Below are positions 9,073-19,027 of a stretch of DNA of 43,588 nucleotides, one piece after another. The translations under genes were made by a program, and so were the position numbers. The stretch comes from Phycisphaera mikurensis (GTDB lineage Bacteria > Planctomycetota > B15-G4 > JADJEK01). The notes beneath the pieces are model-generated. The model was given only the letters and a program-made list of their open reading frames with translations, was not told where the DNA came from and ran no database searches. Position 1 is the first letter of the stretch. Every line of letters begins with the position of its first letter. The stretch lies in NCBI GenBank assembly GCA_020723465.1, contig DYIW01000009.1, positions 1-43,588 of the forward strand, given 5' to 3'.

Positions 9073-10139
9073 GCGGCCTCAGGCTGCACGACCCGCTCTG
9101 GCTGGCCGCCCTGCTGCCGGCCCTCGCCGTCCTCTGGTGGAGCGGCCGGCGCGAGCGCCGCGCCGCGCTCCTCTATTCGAGCCTGGCTCCGTTCCGGGAC
9201 CTGCCGGTGACGTTTCTGCAGCGCTGCAAGCGCGTGCTGCCCGGTGTGCGCCTGCTGGGCGTCCTCTTGATCGCGGGTGCCCTGGCCCGCCCGCAACAGG
9301 GGCGCGAGGAGTTCCGCGTGCACCACGAGGGCATCTGCATCGAGCTGGTGGTCGACCGCTCCGGCTCCATGGAGGCTCTCGACTTCCGCGAGGAGGGCCG
9401 GCCGGTCGACCGCCTGCACGCGGTGAAGAGGGTGATCCGCGATTTCGTGGACGGCGCCGGCGACCTGCCCGGCCGGCCGGATGACCAGATCGGCCTGGTG
9501 GTGTTCGGCGGCTACGCCGAGAGCCGCTGCCCGCTCACCCTCGATCACGAGGCGCTGCTCGGCGTCCTCGAGCGCGTGGAGATCCCGGGCGCCGGCCTGA
9601 GCGATCGAGAGCGCGCCCTGGCCGAGCGCGTCATCGAGGGCGAGGCGGCCACGGCCATCGGCGACGCGCTCGCCCTGGGCGTGAGCCGGCTGCAGGACGC
9701 GAGCGCCAGGAGCCGCGTCATCATCCTGCTCTCCGACGGCGAGAGCAACGCGGGTGCGCTCGAGCCGCTGGCCGCGGCCGAGCTGGCGCGCGCCGAGGGC
9801 GTCAAGGTCCATACCATCGGCATCGGCTCGACCGGGATCGCGCCCTTCCGCCGGTTCGACCACCTCGGCCGCGAGCACCTGGTGCCGGACCAGGTGCGCC
9901 TGGACGAGCGCACCCTGGCGAAGATCGCCGAGTTGACCGAAGGGCGCTACTTCAACGCGCGCGACGCCGAGACGCTGCTCCGCGTCTACGAGGAGATCGA
10001 CCGCCTGGAGAAGAGCGAGACCGAGGGCGTGCTCTACACCGACTACCGCGAGCTGTTCGAGTACCTGCTGCTGCCCGGCGCCGGGCTCCTGCTGCTCGAG
10101 CTGCTCCTGCGGGCGACGCGCTTCCTGACGCTGCCCTGA
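9069..10139 (+). CDS. batA: BatA-like VWA domain membrane protein
   Basis: 356 aa. Two N-terminal membrane helices (LWLAALLPALAVLWW and the segment LPGVRLLGVLLIAGALA) precede a von Willebrand A domain with a complete MIDAS (ELVVDRSGSMEA; conserved Thr in GEAATAIGDALA; Asp in LLSDGESNAG). A C-terminal TM follows (LLLPGAGLLLLELLLRATRF). This order is typical of BatA in aerotolerance operons. ATG at 9069 overlaps the preceding stop (ATGA), and the following gene starts 3 bases after its stop. Confidence 0.92.
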   Translation: MSGLRLHDPLWLAALLPALAVLWWSGRRERRAALLYSSLAPFRDLPVTFLQRCKRVLPGVRLLGVLLIAGALARPQQGREEFRVHHEGICIELVVDRSGSMEALDFREEGRPVDRLHAVKRVIRDFVDGAGDLPGRPDDQIGLVVFGGYAESRCPLTLDHEALLGVLERVEIPGAGLSDRERALAERVIEGEAATAIGDALALGVSRLQDASARSRVIILLSDGESNAGALEPLAAAELARAEGVKVHTIGIGSTGIAPFRRFDHLGREHLVPDQVRLDERTLAKIAELTEGRYFNARDAETLLRVYEEIDRLEKSETEGVLYTDYRELFEYLLLPGAGLLLLELLLRATRFLTLP

Positions 10140-10142
10140 GCC

Positions 10143-12806
10143 ATGGAGATCCTCTTCGGACGCCCCGAGTTTCTGTACGGCCTGTGGGGGCTTCTGCCGT
10201 TGCTCTTGCTCCTGCTGGACGCGCGCCGCCGCCGCCGGCGCGCGGCGCGGCGCCTGCTGGACGCCGCCATGCGGCCGCGCCTCCTGCCCGAGGACGGCGG
10301 CGTGCGCGCCAGCTTCCCTGTGGCGCTCTTCCTGCTCGCCTTCGCCTGCTGGCTCTTCGCCGCGGCGCGGCCGCGCTTCGGCACGTACTACGAGCAGGTG
10401 ACGGCGCGCGGCGCGGACCTCGTGGTCATCCTCGACGTGTCGCGCTCCATGCTCTCCGAGGACGTGCACCCCAACCGCCTGGAGCGCTCCAAGTGGTACA
10501 TCCGCGACCTGCTGGAGCAGGTCAAGGGCGACCGCGTCGGCCTGGTGGTGTTCGCCGGCAAGGCCGTGCCGGTCTGTCCCCTGACCACCGATCACGCCTT
10601 CTTCGAGTCGATCCTGGCCGAGGTCGGCCCGGAGAGCGCGCCGCGCGGCGGCACCGTGATCGGCGACGCGATCCGCGAGGCGGTCGCGTCCCTCGACCAG
10701 GCCGCCGACCGCGACCGCGCCTTCGTTCTCATCACGGACGGGGAGGACCACGACTCCTTCCCGCTGGAGGCGGCGGCGGCGGCCGCCGGCGCGGGCGTGC
10801 GCATCTTCACCGTGGGCATCGGCGACGCCGGCGCGGGCGCGCGCATCCCGGTGCGCGGCGACAGCGGCCGCCTGACCTTCATGACGCACGAGGGGCAGGA
10901 GGTCTGGTCGAAGATGGACGAGGAGCTGCTGCAGGACATCGCCCTGAAGTCGGGCGGGGCCTACGTGCCGGCCGGGACCGGCACCTACGACCTGGGGCAG
11001 GTGTACAGCGACCATCTCGCCGGACTGCGCGCCGGCGCCCTCGACCAGGAGCGGCGGCGGCGCCACCGCGAGCAGTACCAGTTGTTCGCCGGCCTCGGCC
11101 TGCTGTTCTTCCTCGGCGCGCTCGTGGCCCGCCGCGGCCAGCAGGCGCCGCGGGCCGCGCTCGCGGCCGCGCTCTTGTGCGCGCTGCCCCTGCTCGCGCC
11201 GGAGGCGCGCGCGGGCGAGGCCGTGGCCGGGGCCGAGCGGCACAACGCCGCGCTCGAGCGCCTGCGCGGCGGCCAGATCGACGAGGCGCTCGCCCTGTTC
11301 GGCGAGGCGGCGGAGCTCTCGCCGGACGAGCCGCGCGTGGCCCTCGGGCGCGGCGCCGCGCTGCAGCAGAAGGGCGAGCTGGACGGCGCGAGGGAGCAAT
11401 ACCAGCGCGCCTGCGCCGGCGGCGACGCCCAGGCCACGGCGCTCGCGCACTACAACCTCGGCACGCTCGCCGCGGCGCGCGCGCGGGAACTGCTCGGCGC
11501 GGTGCCGGAGGAGGCGCGGGGCGAGACGCGGGCGCGCGCCGTGGCCGAGATCGAGGAGTCGATCGAGCGCTTCCGCGCGACGCTGCGTCTGGCGACGGAC
11601 AACGAGGACGCGCGCCACAACGTCGAGCTCCTGCGCCTGTGGCTCAAGCACATCCAGGACGCCTGGCAGAAGCAGGACCAGGAGCAGCAGGCGCGCGAGA
11701 AGGACCTGGCGGCGCTGGCCGAGGAGTACCTGCGGCGCCAGCACGGCCTCATGGGCCGCCGCGCGGCCGAGGAACCGCAGCCCGCGTCGCCCCGGCGGGA
11801 CGAGGCGCTCGCGGCCCTGGGCGAGCAGCAGCGCACCCTGGCCGAGGACTGTCCGAATCTCAAGCCCAAGATCGACGAGCTGCTGCAGCGCTCGACGCAG
11901 CAGCAGCCCGGAGCGGGCGGGGCAGCGCCGCCGGACGCGGCGCGGATCGAGCAGGCGCGCGCGGAGCTTCATGGCCTGGCCGACGCGGCGCAGGCCGCCA
12001 TGGAGCAGGCGGCCGAGCCGCTGCTCGCCGCGCGCCTGGAGGGCGTCGCGGCCGCGCAACGCGAGGCACACGACCTGCTGGACGCGCTCTGGCGGCTGGC
12101 GGCGCCCTTCGACCGCGTGCTGCGGCGCATGATCGAGCTGGAGGATGGCGTGGTCGAGGCCACGACGCCGCTCGCCGCGCCCGGGGCCGCGCCTCCGCCG
12201 CCGCCGCAAGCCGAGGGCCTGGTCTTCGACCAGCGCCGCGTGGGCGAGCTGGCGCCGCTTCTCCGCGAGCACGCCGCGCGCGGCCTGGAGGAGCTCAAGA
12301 AGGCCGCCGGTGCGGAAGCCGATCCCGCGGCGCAGGCCGACGAGCAGCAGCAGGCCGCGCTCGAACAGGCGCGGCAGCAGAGGGAGAAGCTGAAGCAGGC
12401 GCTCGGGAAGGCGCAGGAGAACGCGCCGGCCATCGAGGAGAAGGCCAGTGCCGCGGCCGGCAGCCTCGAGTTGGGGCGCTGCGCCGAGGCGCTGCCCGCG
12501 GAGGAAGAGGTGCAGAGGCTCCTGCGCGAGATCGCCGACCTCATGCCGCGCGACGAGTCGCAGGAGAGCGATTCCGGCGAGCAGCAGCAGGACCAGGAGA
12601 AGCAGCAACCGGAGCAGCCCCAGGAACAGGAACAGCAGCAGCAGCAGCAACAGGAGGAGAACCAGCAGGAATCACAGCGGCCGGAACAGGAACGCATCGA
12701 GGAGCTGCTGCAGAAGGCAGCGCAGCGCGAGAAGGAGTACAAGGAGAAGCAAAAGGAGCTGCGGCGGCTCCTCGCGGTCCCCGTGCCCGTGGAGAAGGAC
12801 TGGTAG
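10143..12806 (+). CDS. batB: BatB-BatC fusion: VWA membrane protein with TPR and Gln-rich C-terminal extension
   Basis: 887 aa, far longer than BatB alone (about 330 aa). Residues 1-310 are BatB-like: two TM helices, VWA with MIDAS VVILDVSRSMLSEDV and LITDGEDHDS. A third TM near residue 320 is followed by an internal hydrophobic, signal-like stretch ending LAPEARAGEA. Residues about 360-460 are TPRs (ALERLRGGQIDEALALFGEAAELSPDEPRVALGRGAAL), corresponding to BatC. The remainder is helical, charged and Gln/Glu-rich, with a nearly pure Q/E/P tract around residues 815-850. Thus batB and batC are one gene here. Topology predicts VWA and TPR both outside the cytoplasmic membrane, with the long tail as a flexible or coiled arm. 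Confidence 0.88.
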   Translation: MEILFGRPEFLYGLWGLLPLLLLLLDARRRRRRAARRLLDAAMRPRLLPEDGGVRASFPVALFLLAFACWLFAAARPRFGTYYEQVTARGADLVVILDVSRSMLSEDVHPNRLERSKWYIRDLLEQVKGDRVGLVVFAGKAVPVCPLTTDHAFFESILAEVGPESAPRGGTVIGDAIREAVASLDQAADRDRAFVLITDGEDHDSFPLEAAAAAAGAGVRIFTVGIGDAGAGARIPVRGDSGRLTFMTHEGQEVWSKMDEELLQDIALKSGGAYVPAGTGTYDLGQVYSDHLAGLRAGALDQERRRRHREQYQLFAGLGLLFFLGALVARRGQQAPRAALAAALLCALPLLAPEARAGEAVAGAERHNAALERLRGGQIDEALALFGEAAELSPDEPRVALGRGAALQQKGELDGAREQYQRACAGGDAQATALAHYNLGTLAAARARELLGAVPEEARGETRARAVAEIEESIERFRATLRLATDNEDARHNVELLRLWLKHIQDAWQKQDQEQQAREKDLAALAEEYLRRQHGLMGRRAAEEPQPASPRRDEALAALGEQQRTLAEDCPNLKPKIDELLQRSTQQQPGAGGAAPPDAARIEQARAELHGLADAAQAAMEQAAEPLLAARLEGVAAAQREAHDLLDALWRLAAPFDRVLRRMIELEDGVVEATTPLAAPGAAPPPPPQAEGLVFDQRRVGELAPLLREHAARGLEELKKAAGAEADPAAQADEQQQAALEQARQQREKLKQALGKAQENAPAIEEKASAAAGSLELGRCAEALPAEEEVQRLLREIADLMPRDESQESDSGEQQQDQEKQQPEQPQEQEQQQQQQQEENQQESQRPEQERIEELLQKAAQREKEYKEKQKELRRLLAVPVPVEKDW

Positions 12807-12810
12807 TGCG

Positions 12811-14757
12811 ATGGCGGCGCGCGTGATCCGCCTGGCTCTCCTGCTTGCCCTGGCAGCCGCGGCGCCGCGGCCGGCCGCGGCCCAGGACGCGGCGCCCGCG
12901 CTCCGCGCCGAGCTCGGCCGTACACGCATCTACCAGGGCGAGTCCGTGGACTACTACGTGGAGGTGAAGAACGTCGAGGACCCGCCCGCGGAGTTGGAGC
13001 TGCCGCCGGCCGAGGCCTACGCGGCCGAGTTCGACCGCCGCTCCTCAAACAGCTCGAACTTCGCGATGTGGGTCAACGGCCGCAGGGTCAGCCAGTCGAG
13101 CTGGTCCTTCGTCTACCACTGGGTCCTCACCCCCAAGCGGGCGGGCGAGATCGAGATCCCGGCGCCAGAGCTCAGCGCGGGCGGTCTGACGCTGCGCGGG
13201 CAAAGCCTCACGCTCACCGTGGTCGAGCCCGAAGAGCAGGACCTGGTGATCTTCGACACGCGCGTGGAGCGCACAGGCGAGTACCCGCTGCAGCCCCTCA
13301 CCGTCGTCTTGCGGGTCTTCGTCAAGCGCCTGCCCGGGAGCCACCGGGACGAGGATTCCCTCGCCTACGTGAGCGAGGCTCCGCGCCTGACCATCCCCTG
13401 GGTGGACCCTCCGGACGGCCTCGCGGCGCAGAGCTTCGACGACTGGCTCTCTCCCCTGCTGGCCCGGGGAGGCCGGCGCCTGCAGCCCTGCGGCTTCGCC
13501 ATCAACGAGCTCCGGGCGCCGCGCGCCAGCCTGTTCGACTTCGGGGCGCCGCCGCTGGCCCTGTTCGACCTCGGCGGCCGGCCGGCGACCGCGGCCGACG
13601 GCGCGGGAGTGGAGCGCCTCACCGGCCGCGCGGCCGAGTACTTCGTGTACACGCTGCGGCGCGAGTTCACGCCCCTGCGCGCAGGGACGTTCGTGCTCGG
13701 CGGCGCGACGATCAAGGGAGCGATCATCGAGGACGTGAAGGGGCGGGACGCGGTCCTGCGCGACGTGTTCGACGTGGGCAAGGCCACGGTGGTGCGCGTG
13801 GCGGACGCCCCGCGCGAGGGCCGGCCCGCGTCCTTCTGCGGCGCCTTCGGCCAGGACTTCGCTCTCGCTGCCGACCTGCAGCCGCGGCGCGCGCGCGCCG
13901 GCGACCCGCTGACCTACACCCTCACCCTCTCCGGCAAGGGGAACGTGCACCAGGTCGATCCTCCGGACCTCGCGGCCGACGCGGCCTTCGGCGCGCGCTT
14001 CCAGGTGGAGAAGCCGACCGTGGACCGGGAACGCTCGGAGCCGGTGTTCACCTATTCGCTGCGGCCGCTCTTGGCCGGCGTGACCGAGGTGCCGCCGGCG
14101 TCCCTCAGCTTCTTCGACGTGGAAGAAGGGCGCTACGTCACGATCTCGAGCGAAGCGATCCCGATCGAGGTGGAGGAGATCGCCAGCCTGGACGGCGCGG
14201 ACATCGTGCGCGGCGCGGACGGCGCGGGACGCACGCCGCTCAGGCGCGCCGAAGGGCTGCTCGGCAACGTCACCGATCCGCGTGAGGTGCAAGACGACGG
14301 CGCGGACCTGCGCTTCCTCGGCGGCTATTTGGCGGCGCTCGTCGCGGCCTACGGCGCGACGGTAGGCCTGGTCGCGCGCTGGCGGCGCGTGCACGGCGAT
14401 CCCGCGCGCCTCAGGCGGCGTCTGGCCGAAGGCAGGGCGCGGCAGCGGTTCGGCTCGGCGCTCGCTCTCCTCGCCGCCTCTGAGCGCGCGGCCGCGGCCG
14501 CGGAGCTGCGCGCCGCCTTCGTCGACCTCGCCGCGGACTCGAGCGGCGCGCCCGCGGGCGCGCTCACCGTGCCCGAGGCCCTGGCGCGTCTGGCTGACCT
14601 CGGCGTGTCCCAGGCCGTGGCGGCCGCAGTCTCTGACCTGCTCTCCGCCTGCGACGGCCTGTGCTACGGCGGCGCCGAGGCCGCGTTCGGGGAGGAGGCG
14701 CAGGCCGTGCTCGAGGCCCTGCTCGCCGAGCTGCGCGCTCGCGGGAGGTTGCGATGA
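12811..14757 (+). CDS. batD: BatD-like protein
   Basis: 648 aa. A signal peptide (MAARVIRLALLLALAAAAPRPAAAQ) is followed by tandem beta-sandwich domains typical of BatD: LRAELGRTRIYQGESVDYYVEVKN, WVLTPKRAGEIEIPAPELSAGG, RREFTPLRAGTFVLGGATIKG, and a late repeat PRRARAGDPLTYTLTLSGKGNVHQV. A TM helix near the C-terminus (LGGYLAALVAAYGATVGLV) leads to a cytoplasmic helical tail. BatD is the large periplasmic component of the aerotolerance complex. ATG 12811 gives the signal peptide directly at the N-terminus; a longer open frame upstream overlaps batB/C and is not used. The stop overlaps the next start (ATGA). Confidence 0.9.
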   Translation: MAARVIRLALLLALAAAAPRPAAAQDAAPALRAELGRTRIYQGESVDYYVEVKNVEDPPAELELPPAEAYAAEFDRRSSNSSNFAMWVNGRRVSQSSWSFVYHWVLTPKRAGEIEIPAPELSAGGLTLRGQSLTLTVVEPEEQDLVIFDTRVERTGEYPLQPLTVVLRVFVKRLPGSHRDEDSLAYVSEAPRLTIPWVDPPDGLAAQSFDDWLSPLLARGGRRLQPCGFAINELRAPRASLFDFGAPPLALFDLGGRPATAADGAGVERLTGRAAEYFVYTLRREFTPLRAGTFVLGGATIKGAIIEDVKGRDAVLRDVFDVGKATVVRVADAPREGRPASFCGAFGQDFALAADLQPRRARAGDPLTYTLTLSGKGNVHQVDPPDLAADAAFGARFQVEKPTVDRERSEPVFTYSLRPLLAGVTEVPPASLSFFDVEEGRYVTISSEAIPIEVEEIASLDGADIVRGADGAGRTPLRRAEGLLGNVTDPREVQDDGADLRFLGGYLAALVAAYGATVGLVARWRRVHGDPARLRRRLAEGRARQRFGSALALLAASERAAAAAELRAAFVDLAADSSGAPAGALTVPEALARLADLGVSQAVAAAVSDLLSACDGLCYGGAEAAFGEEAQAVLEALLAELRARGRLR

Positions 14758-15512
14758 GCGGCCGCGCGGCCCTCCTCTTGTCCCTCGCTGCCCTGGCCGC
14801 GCTGGCCCCGGGCGTGGGCCCGGCCGAGATGCGCGCGTTCGAGGCGGCCAACCGCCGCTTCACCGAGGCGGCCGCGCCGCAGGACTTCCTGGCCGTGGCC
14901 GCGCTCTACCAGGAGATTCTGGACGGCGGCGTGCACAGCGGAGCCGTGCTCTTCAATCAGGGCAACGCCTACGCGCGCGCGGGCGAGCGCGGGCGGGCCA
15001 TCGCCTGCTACCGCCAGGCGGAGCGCCTGCGCGCGCGCGATCCGCTGCTTGCGGGCAACCTGCAGCACGTGCTGGCGAGCGCCGGCGCGCCGCCCAGGCA
15101 GACCACGCTGCTGGATCACGTGCTCTTCTGGCGGCGTTGGCTCGCGTACCGGGAGAAGGTCCAGCTCGTGGCCCTGCTCGCGGGCGCGGCCTTCCTGTGC
15201 GGGCTCGCGGCGCTGTGGCGCGGCCGCGGCTGGCGGCGCGCGGCCTGGACGTGCCTCGCTCTCTGCCTGCTCGCGGGCGCGCCGCTCCTGCTCGACGCGC
15301 GCGACATCCTCTTCACCGAGCACGGCGTAGTCGTGGTGCCCGAGGCCGTGGCGCGCAAGGGCAACTCCGAGAGCTTCGCTCCGGCCTTCACCGAGCCGCT
15401 GCGCGAGGGGGCGGAGTTCGTGGTGCTGGAGCGGCGGGACGGCTGGGCGCGCATCGCCCTGGAGGGGGCCCTCGACGGCTGGATCCGGGTGGACGATGCG
15501 GTCTTCTACTGA
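14754..15512 (+). CDS. batE: BatE-like TPR and SH3 domain membrane protein
   Basis: 252 aa. Signal peptide (MSGRAALLLSLAALAALAPGVGPAE), then TPR units (FLAVAALYQEILDGGVHSGAVLFNQGNAYARAGERGRAIACYRQAERL). Two TM helices follow (KVQLVALLAGAAFLCGLAALW and RRAAWTCLALCLLAGAPLLL), and a C-terminal bacterial SH3 domain (GVVVVPEAVARKGNSESFAPAFTEPLREGAEFVVLERRDGWARIAL...GWIRVD). This TPR-TM-SH3 order is that of BatE. It is the last gene of the Bat operon. Confidence 0.88.
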   Translation: MSGRAALLLSLAALAALAPGVGPAEMRAFEAANRRFTEAAAPQDFLAVAALYQEILDGGVHSGAVLFNQGNAYARAGERGRAIACYRQAERLRARDPLLAGNLQHVLASAGAPPRQTTLLDHVLFWRRWLAYREKVQLVALLAGAAFLCGLAALWRGRGWRRAAWTCLALCLLAGAPLLLDARDILFTEHGVVVVPEAVARKGNSESFAPAFTEPLREGAEFVVLERRDGWARIALEGALDGWIRVDDAVFY

Positions 15513-15536
15513 CCGGGCCGCGGCGCCGGCCGCGGC

Positions 15537-15542
15537 TACAAT
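15537..15542 (+). promoter_or_regulatory. candidate -10 element (TACAAT)
   Basis: TACAAT lies 34 bases upstream of the S9 peptidase ATG in an otherwise almost pure GC stretch. No convincing -35 hexamer is seen at 16-18 bases, so this is a weak promoter call. Similar hexamers occur upstream of other genes here (TACAGT near 35950, TAGAGT near 23635, TAGAAT near 19798). Confidence 0.3.
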
Positions 15543-15575
15543 CACCCGCTCATCCCTTCCTCCAGCGGAGGAACC

Positions 15576-18128
15576 ATGCTCTGTCGCCCTCTGCTTTCTT
15601 CGTGCGTCCTCAGCCTCGCCGCGCTGCGTGCCGCCGCGCCTTGCCTCGCGGCCGAGAGCGAGCCCGAGCGCGTGCTCCTGGCCGGACCCCTGCCGGCCGC
15701 GGCGCCGCTGTTCGCGGGCGATGCCTCCGCGCTGACGGCCGAGTTCGTGGCCGAGCTGGACGCGCGCTTCCTCTGGCCGGAAGAGGGCGACGCCTTGCCC
15801 TGGTCGCCCGGGGTGGAGGGGCGCTTCGGTCTGGCGGAGCGCGGTGCCAACGGCATCGAGCTGCCGCAATGCGCGACGCGTTCGGTCACGTGGATCGCCT
15901 GCTACGCCCTCATCGAGCGGCGCGCGGCCGTGCGCGTGCTGGTGGAGGGCGCCGGCGACCTGCGCCTCTTCCTGGACGGAGGCGAGTCCGGGTATGCGGG
16001 CGCGCCGGGCGACGAGCGTGCCTCCCTGGAGCAGCGGCCGCGCCTGGAGCGCGGTCTGCACCGCCTGCTCCTGCGCGTGGAGCGCGAGCCGGCCGCTGAG
16101 GGCGCGCTGCGCCTGCGCCTCGAACCGCCCGAGGAGTGCCGCGTGCTGACCGGAACCGACCCGCGCCACGCGCTCGCGGACTACGACGAGCTCGGCGAGG
16201 CCGCGGGCATCTCCGGACTGGAGCTGTCCCCGGACGGCGCGCTCTTGGCGTACAACCTGCGCGAGCGGCGCGGAGCGGACGAGCGCGGCGTGCTGCGCCT
16301 GGAGGTGATCGAGACGCAGAGCGGCCGCGGCGTGGCGCCCTTCCTCGGCGGCGCCGGGGCGCGCGCCGTGGCCTGGCGGCAGGACGGTGGCGCTCTGCTC
16401 TACCGGAACGGGGAGAGCCTCTACCTCTGGGACCGCGCCTCGGGCGGCGTGGAGCCGGTGCTCGACCAGGAGCCGGGCCTGGGCGCGATCTCGTGGTCGG
16501 CCGACGGTGCCTTTCTGGTGTTCTCGTCCACGCGCGGGGCCGCGGCCGAGAAGACGGGGATCGCTCGGCGCGTGGACCTGCGCGAGAAGCTCAGCGACTG
16601 GCCGACGCGGCCGCACCTTCACCTGCTCATGCTGGAGTCGGGCGCGCGCCGCCGCCTCGCTCTGCCCGGCGACTGGGCGCAGGACGCCTTTGCTCTGCTG
16701 CCGGACAGCCGCGGCCTGCTCTACCTGCGCAGCGTGCCGATCCCTGTGCGGCCCTGGTTCGCCACGGAATTCCGCCTGCTGGACCTCATGAGCGGCGCCG
16801 ATCGGCTGCTCGCCACCTTGCGCATGGGCTTCGAGAACCGCCCGGGGCTGTCCGGCCTGGCCGTGGCGCCGGACGGTTCGCAGGCAGCGTTCGTGGCCCC
16901 GCCCGCGGAGCTCTGCGCCGGCGCGGCGCCGGAGCCGAGCGCCTTCGATCCGGATCTCTTCGTCCTGGACCTCGGCGACGGCTCCTGGCGGCGCGTGAGC
17001 GCGGGCCTGGACGCGGCCGTGGACGGGCGCCTGTGCTGGGCGTCCGACGCGCGGAGCATCCGCTTCGCGGCGACCTGCGGCTCGCGGAGCCGGCTGGTGG
17101 AGGCCGTGCTCGATGGCGCGGGGCCGCGCTTCAGCGAGCAGGAGGCCGGCGGCGAGCGCATCCATGACGTCAGCATCACGGCCGCGGGCGACTACGCCTG
17201 CGTGGCGAGCAGCCCGGAGCGCCTGCCGGCCCTGTACGCCCGCATCGGCCAGGACGCCGCGCCGCGCCTGCTGCTCGATCCCAACGAGCGCCTCGCGCGC
17301 CGCCTGCTGCTCGCCACTCCGCGGGACGCCTCCTTCACCGGGCCGGACGGCGGCCGCATCGAGGGCTGGCTCTACTGGCCGGAGGAGCCGTTCGCGCGCG
17401 CGCCGGGCGCGCGCCTGCCGCTCATCGCCTACTACTACGGCGGCGCCACGCCTACGCTCTTCGGCTTCGACGAGCTGCACCAGTTCCTGGTCGGCCGCGG
17501 CTACGCGCTCTTCGTGTGCAACCCGCGCGGCGCCTGCGGCTACGGCGAGGCCTTCGCCGCCAGCCACGTCGCGGAGTGGGGCGAGCGCGCGGGCGCCGAC
17601 GTGCTCGCCGGCGTGGAGAGCGTGCTCGCGGCTCACGCCGACCTCGATCCGGAGCGCGTCGGCTGCTGCGGCGGTTCCTACGGCGGTTTCCTGACCATGT
17701 GGCTCATCGCGCACAGCGAGCGCTTCGCCGCCGCCGTGTCCCTCTACGGCATCAGCAACGTCGCCTCCTACCTGGGGGACGGCACGTGGGGCTACACCTA
17801 CGGCGATCAGGCCATCAACCGCTACCCGTGGAGCGATCCCGAGTGGTTCGTGGCGCATTCCCCGCTGTTCCAGGCCGACCGCGTGACCGCGCCGCTGCTC
17901 CTCCTGCACGGCGGCGCGGACGTGAACGTGCCGCCGGGCGAGTCGGAGCAGATGTTCACCGCGCTCAGGCTATTGAGCAAGACGGCGGAGCTGGTGCTCT
18001 TCCCCGGCGAGGACCACGGCATCGCCGGCTCCTGGAAGAGCCGCGCCGAGCACCGCACCATGCTGGCCGAGTGGTTCGACCGCTTCCTGCGGAACGAGCC
18101 CGCGGCCTGGAACGAACGCTGGGAGTGA
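15576..18128 (+). CDS. S9 family (prolyl oligopeptidase-like) serine peptidase, secreted
   Basis: 850 aa. Signal peptide at residues 1-26. Residues about 30-190 are an extra N-terminal beta region ([19 protein letters not shown]). Residues about 200-560 are PD40/beta-propeller repeats ([50 protein letters not shown]). The C-terminal alpha/beta hydrolase carries the nucleophile elbow GGSYGGF with Ser701, an acid near [16 protein letters not shown], and the His in [10 protein letters not shown]. This is an S9C-like acylaminoacyl/oligopeptidase arrangement acting on short peptides in the periplasm. ATG has GGAGG 5-9 bases upstream. The MBL gene follows after 7 bases, likely cotranscribed. Confidence 0.92.
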   Translation: MLCRPLLSSCVLSLAALRAAAPCLAAESEPERVLLAGPLPAAAPLFAGDASALTAEFVAELDARFLWPEEGDALPWSPGVEGRFGLAERGANGIELPQCATRSVTWIACYALIERRAAVRVLVEGAGDLRLFLDGGESGYAGAPGDERASLEQRPRLERGLHRLLLRVEREPAAEGALRLRLEPPEECRVLTGTDPRHALADYDELGEAAGISGLELSPDGALLAYNLRERRGADERGVLRLEVIETQSGRGVAPFLGGAGARAVAWRQDGGALLYRNGESLYLWDRASGGVEPVLDQEPGLGAISWSADGAFLVFSSTRGAAAEKTGIARRVDLREKLSDWPTRPHLHLLMLESGARRRLALPGDWAQDAFALLPDSRGLLYLRSVPIPVRPWFATEFRLLDLMSGADRLLATLRMGFENRPGLSGLAVAPDGSQAAFVAPPAELCAGAAPEPSAFDPDLFVLDLGDGSWRRVSAGLDAAVDGRLCWASDARSIRFAATCGSRSRLVEAVLDGAGPRFSEQEAGGERIHDVSITAAGDYACVASSPERLPALYARIGQDAAPRLLLDPNERLARRLLLATPRDASFTGPDGGRIEGWLYWPEEPFARAPGARLPLIAYYYGGATPTLFGFDELHQFLVGRGYALFVCNPRGACGYGEAFAASHVAEWGERAGADVLAGVESVLAAHADLDPERVGCCGGSYGGFLTMWLIAHSERFAAAVSLYGISNVASYLGDGTWGYTYGDQAINRYPWSDPEWFVAHSPLFQADRVTAPLLLLHGGADVNVPPGESEQMFTALRLLSKTAELVLFPGEDHGIAGSWKSRAEHRTMLAEWFDRFLRNEPAAWNERWE

Positions 18129-18135
18129 GCGCGGC

Positions 18136-19005
18136 ATGACGCGGCGCATCTGGTCGGTGCTCGGCAACGGGCAGCGCCTCGACGGGGGCGCCATGTTCGG
18201 CAACGCGCCGCGCGCGCTCTGGTCGCGCTGGTGCGCGCCGGACCAGCAGAACCGCATCCCGCTGGCCTGCCGCGCCCTGCTGGTGCAGGAGGAGAGCGGC
18301 CGGCGCCTGCTGTTCGAGACCGGCATCGGCGCCTTCTTCCCGCCCGAGCTGCGCGAGCGCTACGGCGTGCAGGAAGCGGAACACGTGCTCCTCGCCAACC
18401 TGGAGCGTGCTGGCACGCGCCAGGAGGAGATCGACGTCATCGTCCTCTCGCATCTCCACTTCGACCACGCCGGCGGCCTGCTGGACGCGCACCGGCCGGA
18501 TGCGCCGCGCCGCCTGCTCTTCCCGCGCGCCACGTACGTGGCGAGCGCGCGCGCGCTCGAGCGGGCACGCGCGCCGCACCTGCGCGACCGCGCCTCGTTC
18601 ATCCCCGAGCTCGCGGAGCTGCTCGAGAACAGCGGCAGGCTCGAGGTCGTCGCCGGGGAGTCCTCGGCCACGCTCGGCAAAGACTACCGCCTGCACTTCT
18701 CCGACGGCCACACGCCCGGCATGATGCTGGCCGAGGTGCCGGGGACGAGCGGGCCTCTGCTCTTCGCCGGCGACCTGGTGCCGGGACGGGCCTGGCTGCA
18801 CGCGCCCATCACCATGGGCTACGACCGCTCGGCCGAGCTGGTGGTCGACGAAAAGGAGCGGCTGCTCGGCGACCTCCTGGCGCGCGGCGGGCGCCTGTTC
18901 TTCACGCACGATCCCGAGGTGGCGGCGGCGCGCCTGGCGCGCGACGCCCGCGGCACCTTCGCGGCCGGGGAGTGCTGGACGAGCCTGGACGGCGCGACGG
19001 CGTAG
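18136..19005 (+). CDS. MBL fold metallo-hydrolase
   Basis: 289 aa metallo-beta-lactamase fold. The metal motif is complete: [12 protein letters not shown] (HxHxDH, about residues 110-121), a later His in [11 protein letters not shown], an Asp in [11 protein letters not shown] and a terminal His in FFTHDPE. No signal peptide is seen, so it is probably cytoplasmic. The layout resembles quorum-quenching lactonase/ MBL hydrolases of the YtnP type, but the substrate cannot be named. It starts 7 bases after the S9 peptidase. Confidence 0.9.
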   Translation: MTRRIWSVLGNGQRLDGGAMFGNAPRALWSRWCAPDQQNRIPLACRALLVQEESGRRLLFETGIGAFFPPELRERYGVQEAEHVLLANLERAGTRQEEIDVIVLSHLHFDHAGGLLDAHRPDAPRRLLFPRATYVASARALERARAPHLRDRASFIPELAELLENSGRLEVVAGESSATLGKDYRLHFSDGHTPGMMLAEVPGTSGPLLFAGDLVPGRAWLHAPITMGYDRSAELVVDEKERLLGDLLARGGRLFFTHDPEVAAARLARDARGTFAAGECWTSLDGATA

Positions 19006-19027
19006 CCGCAGCGCGCGGGCGTCTCGG

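Noticed and set aside
8820-12650. 1276-aa open frame on the minus strand
   Set aside because: Antisense of batA and batB/C. Long antisense frames are expected at this GC content; its sequence is Leu/Arg/His-rich with no domain.
14664-17909. 1081-aa minus-strand frame
   Set aside because: Antisense shadow of batE and the S9 peptidase, low-complexity composition.
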